Assembly (NCBI GenBank): GCA_020426065.1 | Contig: JAGQQT010000290.1 | Span: 1 to 5,644, forward strand | DNA: 5,644 nucleotides | Source: Planctomycetaceae bacterium | GTDB taxonomy: Bacteria; Planctomycetota; Planctomycetia; Planctomycetales; Planctomycetaceae | Reading direction: 5' to 3' | Shown here: positions 1 to 3,838 of the stretch, one piece after another | Numbering within the stretch: the first letter of the stretch is position 1 | How the letters are laid out: the number at the start of each line of letters is the position of its first letter | Translations under genes and position numbers: made by a program | The notes under the pieces: model-generated | What the model was told of the DNA's origin: nothing | Seen by the model: the letters and a program-made list of their open reading frames with translations, nothing else | Database searches by the model: none

Positions 1-715
1 CCTCCAGCTCCTGTGAAGCCGTCATGATACCGGACTCTTCGTTCATTCCAGCAATCAGTGGTTGTGGCTCGCTGGATGCACCGGCTTGGCCGGGATGCCG
101 AATCTGGACGAACACACCCGCGTCATCGGACAATCCTCCGGCCGCAACGATGGCTTGCAGCACATCAGACTGACCGGATCGGAGTTCATAGGTGGCTGGT
201 TTTTCCACTGCTCCCAGCACGGTAATCCGGTGCACTTTGGGACGCTTCATGGTTACGGTTACGTGAGGGACCTTATACAGACCCCGTTCAATACAGGCAC
301 CGGAGATAATTGCTTCCGCTTCCTCCAGGTCCATTCCACCCAGTTCGACAGTTCCCACGATCGGCAGAGATGCCGCACCGTTCTCACCTACGCGGACTGG
401 AAATGTAGAGGTGTCTGATGAGGATAGTCCAGCAGCAATGCTGACTTCCAGCACATCGCCGGCACCAATCAGATCCTGGGAGGTTTGAGCGGTTGCCAGT
501 CTGGTCAAATCCACTGTCTGTGCATTTTCCAGTGGGGGGGCCTGAAATTGAGCGGGCAGAGTTTCTGCCTGATACTGATTAGTTGTGGAGCATCCTGTGA
601 CGGCCAGCATTCCCAGCACGAGTCCCAGGAAAGTCGCAATCCGTGATGGCACCCTCCGGTCAGTATTACCGGCCGAAGTCCATCTCAGGTGAGGAGAGAG
701 GTTTTGCGGATTCAT
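1..715 (-). CDS. Polysaccharide export lipoprotein, Poly_export/SLBB (Wza-like), 3' end cut by window
   Basis: The reverse strand is open from the ATG at 715-713 to the left edge, giving 238 residues without a stop. After a charged N-terminus, a hydrophobic stretch (about residues 26-41) ends in the lipobox VTGC, with Cys42 as the predicted lipidated residue. Residues 82-93 (LIGAGDVLEVSI) match the start of the Poly_export domain, which continues to about residue 156. Residues 163-206 look like an SLBB domain, with VLGAVEKPATYEL and AIVAAGGLSDDA as landmarks. Proteins of this family are periplasmic/outer-membrane components that help secrete exopolysaccharide or capsule; that is family knowledge, and the polymer here is unknown. 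No polysaccharide biosynthesis gene is visible in the window. The n-region of about 25 residues is long for a signal peptide. A GTG at 652-650 would give a more usual 21-residue signal, but its GGAGG lies too close to act as a normal ribosome site. No clear ribosome site precedes the ATG. The C-terminal part lies outside the window. Confidence 0.9.
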   Translation of the reverse strand, partial: MNPQNLSPHLRWTSAGNTDRRVPSRIATFLGLVLGMLAVTGCSTTNQYQAETLPAQFQAPPLENAQTVDLTRLATAQTSQDLIGAGDVLEVSIAAGLSSSDTSTFPVRVGENGAASLPIVGTVELGGMDLEEAEAIISGACIERGLYKVPHVTVTMKRPKVHRITVLGAVEKPATYELRSGQSDVLQAIVAAGGLSDDAGVFVQIRHPGQAGASSEPQPLIAGMNEESGIMTASQELE

Positions 716-847
716 GTGGGACAGAAATTCAGGATGCAATGAAGTGGATGGGAACAGATTCGAAGGAGTTCGAGATTCATTGAAATTGAGAGACTGCGAT
801 GACAGAAATGTCCATGGAAAGACCTCGCGGGTTCTCAATCGCTACGA

Positions 848-877
848 AACCTAGCCGGGAAGACGAACAAAGGTCAA
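848..877 (-). promoter_or_regulatory. Candidate sigma70-like promoter for the export lipoprotein gene
   Basis: Read on the minus strand, TTGACC (877-872) is followed after 18 bases by TAGGTT (853-848). The -35 element matches the consensus at five of six positions and the -10 at three of six. It would give a leader of roughly 130 nt before the ATG at 715. A second TTGACC at 905-900 has a poorer -10 partner (TGATCT, 882-877). Planctomycete promoters are poorly defined, so this rests only on resemblance to the general consensus. Confidence 0.25.
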
Positions 878-892
878 GATCAGCCCTTTGTT
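866..892. repeat. Perfect 8-bp inverted repeat overlapping a -35-like hexamer (possible operator)
   Basis: AACAAAGG (866-873) and CCTTTGTT (885-892) are exact reverse complements separated by 11 bases. The dyad overlaps the 9-base direct repeat AAAGGTCAA, present at 869-877 and again at 897-905. A dyad over a candidate -35 is the usual geometry of a repressor site, but no regulator is encoded nearby. It could also be a chance low-complexity match. Confidence 0.3.
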
Positions 893-1050
893 GTAAAAAG
901 GTCAATCCGTGTGGGAATTTTCGGCTTTTCAGGCATTTTTCGGGGAATTCCAACACAAAGCGCGGGTTGATCGTAGTCCAGTATCATAGCCGGGAAATCG
1001 CCTGGAGAACTTTTTCCTGATTTAACCAGGAAGCGGGTTTCTTTCGTTTT

Positions 1051-1107
1051 TTTCTCGACGACTGACCCCTTTCCCGATACGATCCTGTGGTAAGGATTGT
1101 CGAGAAA
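1051..1107 (+). repeat. Spaced inverted repeat, TTTCTCGAC / GTCGAGAAA, upstream of the His/Cys-rich gene
   Basis: TTTCTCGAC (1051-1059) and GTCGAGAAA (1099-1107) are perfect 9-base reverse complements enclosing 39 bases. The right arm ends 44 bases before the ATG at 1152. The arm overlaps the base of a smaller hairpin (1079-1100), so in RNA the two pairings would compete at 1099-1100. No T-run follows on either strand, so it does not look like an intrinsic terminator. Confidence 0.35.
1079..1100 (+). promoter_or_regulatory. Leader hairpin candidate upstream of the His/Cys-rich gene
   Basis: ACGATCCT (1079-1086) can pair with AGGATTGT (1093-1100) in RNA, giving an 8-bp stem with one G-U pair and a six-base loop (GTGGTA). 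It lies about 50 bases before the ATG at 1152 and may sit in the mRNA leader if transcription starts upstream. It matches no riboswitch class I recognise, and a role is inferred from position only. Confidence 0.25.
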
Positions 1108-1151
1108 CGGATTTTCAGTGCTGTTTATCCCCTTCTGATCGTCGTAACGAG

Positions 1152-1607
1152 ATGCGGACATTTCTCACAATCATTGTGCTGAACGCCTATGTATGGGGTG
1201 GATTGATCTATCCACTCATCCATACTCATGGCGATCATGCTGATTGTCAGCACGCCGCTCATTCGACGAATTCGACACCAGAATCCGGGCTGTCCTGCTG
1301 TTCACATTCCCATCCGCATGCACACGGTAAGCACGTTCATTCTCACGAGCACGAGCATTCTGAATCGGCTGCACAGAATACGGATTGCCAGGGATCTGAA
1401 AATCACTCTCATCCCTGCGGCCCGCATCATCATGATGACTGCCCTGCCTGTGAACTGCTGACTTATGCTTCAGCACCTGTTCAGGTTGTCGGGCTGGAAG
1501 TTTCGGACAGCTGTCCGGAGCAGGTTGAAACGCTGAAAGTCTCGTCAACCCAGGCCGGTCAGGTCTGGTCGCCTCTGCTGCGAGGCCCTCCTGCCGTCCA
1601 GGCTTAG
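1152..1607 (+). CDS. Exported or membrane-anchored His/Cys-rich putative metal-binding protein (DUF2946-like)
   Basis: This 151-residue protein begins with a hydrophobic segment (residues 4-23, FLTIIVLNAYVWGGLIYPLI), a likely signal peptide or single membrane anchor, so the rest should lie outside the cytoplasm. Residues 24-100 hold all 19 histidines and seven of the eight cysteines. They include HTHGDHADC (24-32), a vicinal CC (49-50), an alternating His tract (52-69), HHHDDCPAC (92-100) with a CPxC motif, and a final Cys121. The C-terminus contains LLRGPP (142-147). A hydrophobic start, a His/CPxC core and an R-G/A-PP ending recall DUF2946-type proteins, often linked to copper or other metal handling; this is pattern resemblance, not a search result. 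Likely roles are binding, buffering or delivering Cu, Zn or Ni in the envelope. It appears monocistronic. No strong ribosome site precedes the ATG, but the start fits the signal sequence exactly. No transporter or metalloregulator gene is visible beside it. Confidence 0.8.
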   Translation: MRTFLTIIVLNAYVWGGLIYPLIHTHGDHADCQHAAHSTNSTPESGLSCCSHSHPHAHGKHVHSHEHEHSESAAQNTDCQGSENHSHPCGPHHHDDCPACELLTYASAPVQVVGLEVSDSCPEQVETLKVSSTQAGQVWSPLLRGPPAVQA

Positions 1608-1646
1608 GAGGGATGCCGGTTTGGATTGTGCTTCAGGAGGGCAGGG

Positions 1647-1662
1647 CTCTGTGTGAACAGAG
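1647..1662 (+). terminator. Hairpin with GNRA-type loop downstream of the His/Cys-rich gene
   Basis: CTCTGT (1647-1652) pairs perfectly with ACAGAG (1657-1662) around the tetraloop GTGA, a GNRA-class stable loop. It lies 39 bases after the TAG at 1605-1607, where a 3' structure is expected. No T-run follows on either strand, so it is at best a weak terminator or a 3'-end stabilising hairpin. Confidence 0.3.
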
Positions 1663-1884
1663 TGCTCAGGCTCATACTCTGATCACCCACACCTCATCAG
1701 GAATCAGCAAGTCTATTCGTTTGCCCGCTGGACCGGACAGGCGAAAGACCCTGGCTACTTCATGATACCCCGGACCGCTGCTCACCCGCATCTTGTTTTC
1801 TTCTGCTGGGAACGCAGTTTTTGTTGACGGTTTTTTCTTTCTGGCTCCGCTCTTATTTTCAGTGAGCCTCAGCGTTTTTCCAAT

Positions 1885-1889
1885 AAGGA
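1885..1889 (+). promoter_or_regulatory. Ribosome binding site deciding the start of the DUF1559 gene
   Basis: AAGGA ends eight bases before the ATG at 1898-1900. This favours that start over the in-frame ATG at 1889, which overlaps the motif, and over the ATG at 1793, which would put an unlikely 35-residue hydrophobic extension before the prepilin leader. Confidence 0.6.
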
Positions 1890-1897
1890 TGTTATCG

Positions 1898-2827
1898 ATG
1901 TCTTTCGCACGCAGTCTGGCCCGCTCCCGACGGGCATTTACCCTGATCGAACTTCTGGTGGTCATTGCCATCATTGCGGTACTGGTGGCCCTGCTTTTGC
2001 CAGCCGTTCAGCAGGCACGAGAAGCCGCTCGCCGCACCAGCTGTAAAAACAGCCTCAAACAGATTTCCCTGGCATTGCACAATTATCACGATACTCACCG
2101 CGTTCTGCCTCCCGGCTGGATTGCGGTTGCTCCCACTGCCACTCACATGGCTCACAGCGGAACCAGTGGTGCTGGCTGGGGCACAATGCTTTTGCCCTTC
2201 CTGGAACAGGCTGCCCTGTATGATCAGTTCAATCCTAACCTGAGTATCATTGATCCGGCTAACGATAAGTACCGTCTGGTAACCATTGATACGTTTCAGT
2301 GTCCTTCTGATCCGAAACCAGAACGGTTTCAGATTGAAGAAGAAGGATCGCCGGGAACGGTTCTGGCTGAGTTGCCCACCGCCAATTTCGTGGCTGTGTT
2401 TGGAACGGGAGATCTGCATGGCTGTGAAAATGGACCCGGAGTTTCTCCCGTTTCCGCGACAGGCCAGTGTCGGGGAGATGGAGCATTCTATCACAACAGC
2501 AGCACGAAATTCCGGGACTTCACCGATGGAATGTCCAATACGATGTTAGTTGGAGAACGTCTGACCAACGAACCGCTCGGCTGGTACTCCACCTGGGTGG
2601 GCATGGTTCCCGAAGGGGAAGAGGCCTTCCAGCGAATTCTTGGTTCGATGGATCATGTGCCGAATGATCCGACCGGTCACTTTGATGATTTCAGCAGTTT
2701 CCACAAAGGGGGAGCCCAGTTTGCCCTGGGAGATGGCAGTATCCGCTTCCTTTCAGAAAACATCGACAAAGGAGTTTACCAGGCACTGGGAACAATCCAG
2801 GGTGGTGAACTGGTGGGCGAGTTCTGA
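1898..2827 (+). CDS. DUF1559 prepilin-type protein with H-X9-DG motif
   Basis: The 309-residue protein starts with a short basic leader (MSFARSLARSRRA) followed by FTLIELLVVIAII, the class III prepilin/pseudopilin signal. Prepilin peptidase would cleave between Ala13 and Phe14, leaving an N-methylated Phe, and Glu18 is the conserved +5 glutamate. The hydrophobic helix runs over residues 14-34. It continues into LLPAVQQAREAARR (33-46) and CKNSLKQISLALHNYHD (49-65), the hallmark start of DUF1559. Near the C-terminus, His269 and Asp279-Gly280 form the H-X9-DG motif, followed by SIRFLSENI. DUF1559 proteins are strongly expanded in Planctomycetes, where many paralogues occur. They are thought to be pseudopilin-like and surface or secretion associated, but their function is not established. 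The residue before the cleavage site is Ala rather than the commoner Gly. Its stop abuts the stop of the convergent ATP-grasp gene. No pilus assembly gene is nearby. Confidence 0.93.
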   Translation: MSFARSLARSRRAFTLIELLVVIAIIAVLVALLLPAVQQAREAARRTSCKNSLKQISLALHNYHDTHRVLPPGWIAVAPTATHMAHSGTSGAGWGTMLLPFLEQAALYDQFNPNLSIIDPANDKYRLVTIDTFQCPSDPKPERFQIEEEGSPGTVLAELPTANFVAVFGTGDLHGCENGPGVSPVSATGQCRGDGAFYHNSSTKFRDFTDGMSNTMLVGERLTNEPLGWYSTWVGMVPEGEEAFQRILGSMDHVPNDPTGHFDDFSSFHKGGAQFALGDGSIRFLSENIDKGVYQALGTIQGGELVGEF

Positions 2828-3835
2828 TCACTCATCAATCGAAGACCCGGCGGTCGAATCATCTGATTTGAGAAACTGTTCCAGGATGCAACGCCCCATC
2901 GTCCAGCGGGCGTTGACATCCTGCAATGGTCTTTCGTGGATACAACCAGCCGGATCTGCATACCGCATGGAATCGATGCTGAGCGGGCCAAAGTAACCTG
3001 ACTGAGCGGCAGAGGAGGCAAACTCACCGGTCACCTTCCAGGACTGCGGCCAGAGCTTTCGCAACTCGTTCCACTGAGCAACCGGGATCGCATCATTCCG
3101 CAGGTATTGACCACGGGCATCGGAAAAGAGGTCAGTCACTCCGCAGAAACGGACTTCACCAGCCTGCGAGAGTTCATAATGAAAGCTCATTTCTCCAACG
3201 GAGGCAAGCCAGGGTTCCCACACCAGGGCATGGCCTGCAGCAAACCGTGACTCGGTCCAGGCAACCTGCTGAGCGGAAAGATCCGAACCTGTCCCCATAA
3301 TCCGTTCCCGACCGGACATGCCGAATTCCGCTTTCAGTACCCATTTGACATTCGGCGTGCAGGAGCGGAGGATCTGCTGAAGTTCGTCCGCTGAAGTGCA
3401 GACACCCAACCCGGGTGGACCTATATCATATTCGAGTTCGTATTGTGCGGAGGTTCTTCTGGAATTCGTCCAGGCTACCAGCCTCTGTGATGGCGCATGG
3501 ATCTCCCAGCCTTTCAGAGTGGCCAGTTCTCTCATCTCGTTATTCCAGCCCCACGGTTCCAATCGCCAGCCAGCACCAGGGATTTCCCGTGCAGTGGATG
3601 CTGTTTCCAGCTGAACCTGTTGCTTTTGACAGAGAGCTGAAAGGTCCTGTTGTTCTTCTATAGACAGGTGTGGCCACTCCGGAACCCACAACATGTCTCC
3701 AGCAGCGGTAAGTGGCAGGAGCCGGGAAGCAAACCGGGCATTGACGAGTGCGAGCGTGCGGGATCGCGTTAAGGGGCGGTCCTGTGCCTGCATTCGATAT
3801 TCACAATCAAAGTTGCCTCGCCAGATCCGCTTCAT
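2828..3835 (-). CDS. ATP-grasp superfamily protein of unknown substrate
   Basis: The 335-residue protein, read leftwards, has the layout of an ATP-grasp ligase, although overall similarity to a named enzyme is not obvious to me. Residues 1-115 would be the N-terminal preATP-grasp part. WVLKAEFGMSGRERI (165-179) matches the nucleotide-binding lysine (Lys168) and flexible glycine-rich loop. LVWEPWL (204-210) with Glu207 fits the hinge strand that contacts the adenine. GYFGPLSIDSMRY (280-292) and LQDVNARW (304-311) supply the acidic and Asn residues expected to hold Mg (Asp288, Asp306, Asn308), with Arg310. Family members join a carboxylate to an amine or thiol through an acyl-phosphate; applying that here is inference. 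No signal peptide is seen, so it should be cytosolic. Its ATG follows the stop of the fadJ-like gene with no gap, preceded by a weak GGAA site (3848-3845), so the two are probably coupled. The last dozen residues are Ser/Asp-rich and probably disordered. Confidence 0.75.
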   Translation of the reverse strand: MKRIWRGNFDCEYRMQAQDRPLTRSRTLALVNARFASRLLPLTAAGDMLWVPEWPHLSIEEQQDLSALCQKQQVQLETASTAREIPGAGWRLEPWGWNNEMRELATLKGWEIHAPSQRLVAWTNSRRTSAQYELEYDIGPPGLGVCTSADELQQILRSCTPNVKWVLKAEFGMSGRERIMGTGSDLSAQQVAWTESRFAAGHALVWEPWLASVGEMSFHYELSQAGEVRFCGVTDLFSDARGQYLRNDAIPVAQWNELRKLWPQSWKVTGEFASSAAQSGYFGPLSIDSMRYADPAGCIHERPLQDVNARWTMGRCILEQFLKSDDSTAGSSIDE

Positions 3836-3838
3836 TCA
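3833..3838 (-). promoter_or_regulatory. Abutting stop-start TGA-ATG, probable translational coupling
   Basis: On the minus strand the TGA ending the fadJ-like gene (3838-3836) is followed directly by the ATG of the ATP-grasp gene (3835-3833). Such contact usually means one mRNA and re-initiation or coupled translation. A weak GGAA lies nine bases before the ATG, inside the upstream coding region. Confidence 0.7.

Larger units (their letters stand above)
716..1151. other. Divergent intergenic region between export lipoprotein and His/Cys-rich gene
   Basis: This 436-base stretch separates two divergently read genes and should hold both their promoters. No ORF in it resembles a known family. 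It contains a dyad with repeated TTGACC hexamers (866-905), the 8-bp palindrome GGAATTCC (944-951), and two nested inverted repeats just before the plus-strand gene (1051-1107). The frame of the export lipoprotein stays open upstream of its ATG to a TAG near 842, but the extra residues look non-coding and carry no signal-peptide character. Confidence 0.6.

Noticed and set aside
62..418. 118-codon plus-strand ORF opposite the export lipoprotein
   Set aside because: Antisense shadow of a clear Poly_export/SLBB coding frame.
799..1020. 73-codon plus-strand ORF
   Set aside because: It lies over the candidate promoter region of the divergent gene, shows no family resemblance, and its composition is not protein-like.
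880..1161. 93-codon minus-strand ORF in the divergent intergenic region
   Set aside because: No recognisable domain or signal. It overlaps the first ten bases of the better supported His/Cys-rich gene and covers the region expected to hold that gene's promoter and leader. No convincing ribosome site was seen.
1320..1440. His-codon-rich tract considered as a DNA tandem repeat or CRISPR-like array
   Set aside because: The repetition is mostly from CAT/CAC codons with only a short CACGAG doublet; there are no regular repeat-spacer units.
1586..1641. CCCTCCTG / CAGGAGGG inverted repeat spanning the end of the His/Cys-rich gene
   Set aside because: Eight bases with a 40-base gap in G/C-rich sequence are easily found by chance, and the left arm is coding.
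1803..1822. CTGC/GCAG stem followed by five T, resembling an intrinsic terminator
   Set aside because: The stem is only four base pairs with a seven-base loop and lies about 200 bases past the nearest plus-strand stop; too weak to call.
1824..1856. TTGACG as a -35 element for the DUF1559 gene
   Set aside because: The nearest -10-like sequence (TCTTAT) is 21 bases away and matches poorly.
1793..1897. N-terminal extension of the DUF1559 protein from the ATG at 1793
   Set aside because: It would place 35 largely hydrophobic residues before a class III leader, which normally is short and basic. The AAGGA at 1885-1889 points to the ATG at 1898.
1892..2494. 200-codon minus-strand ORF opposite the DUF1559 gene
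   Set aside because: Antisense shadow; the plus frame has the prepilin leader, DUF1559 core and H-X9-DG motif.
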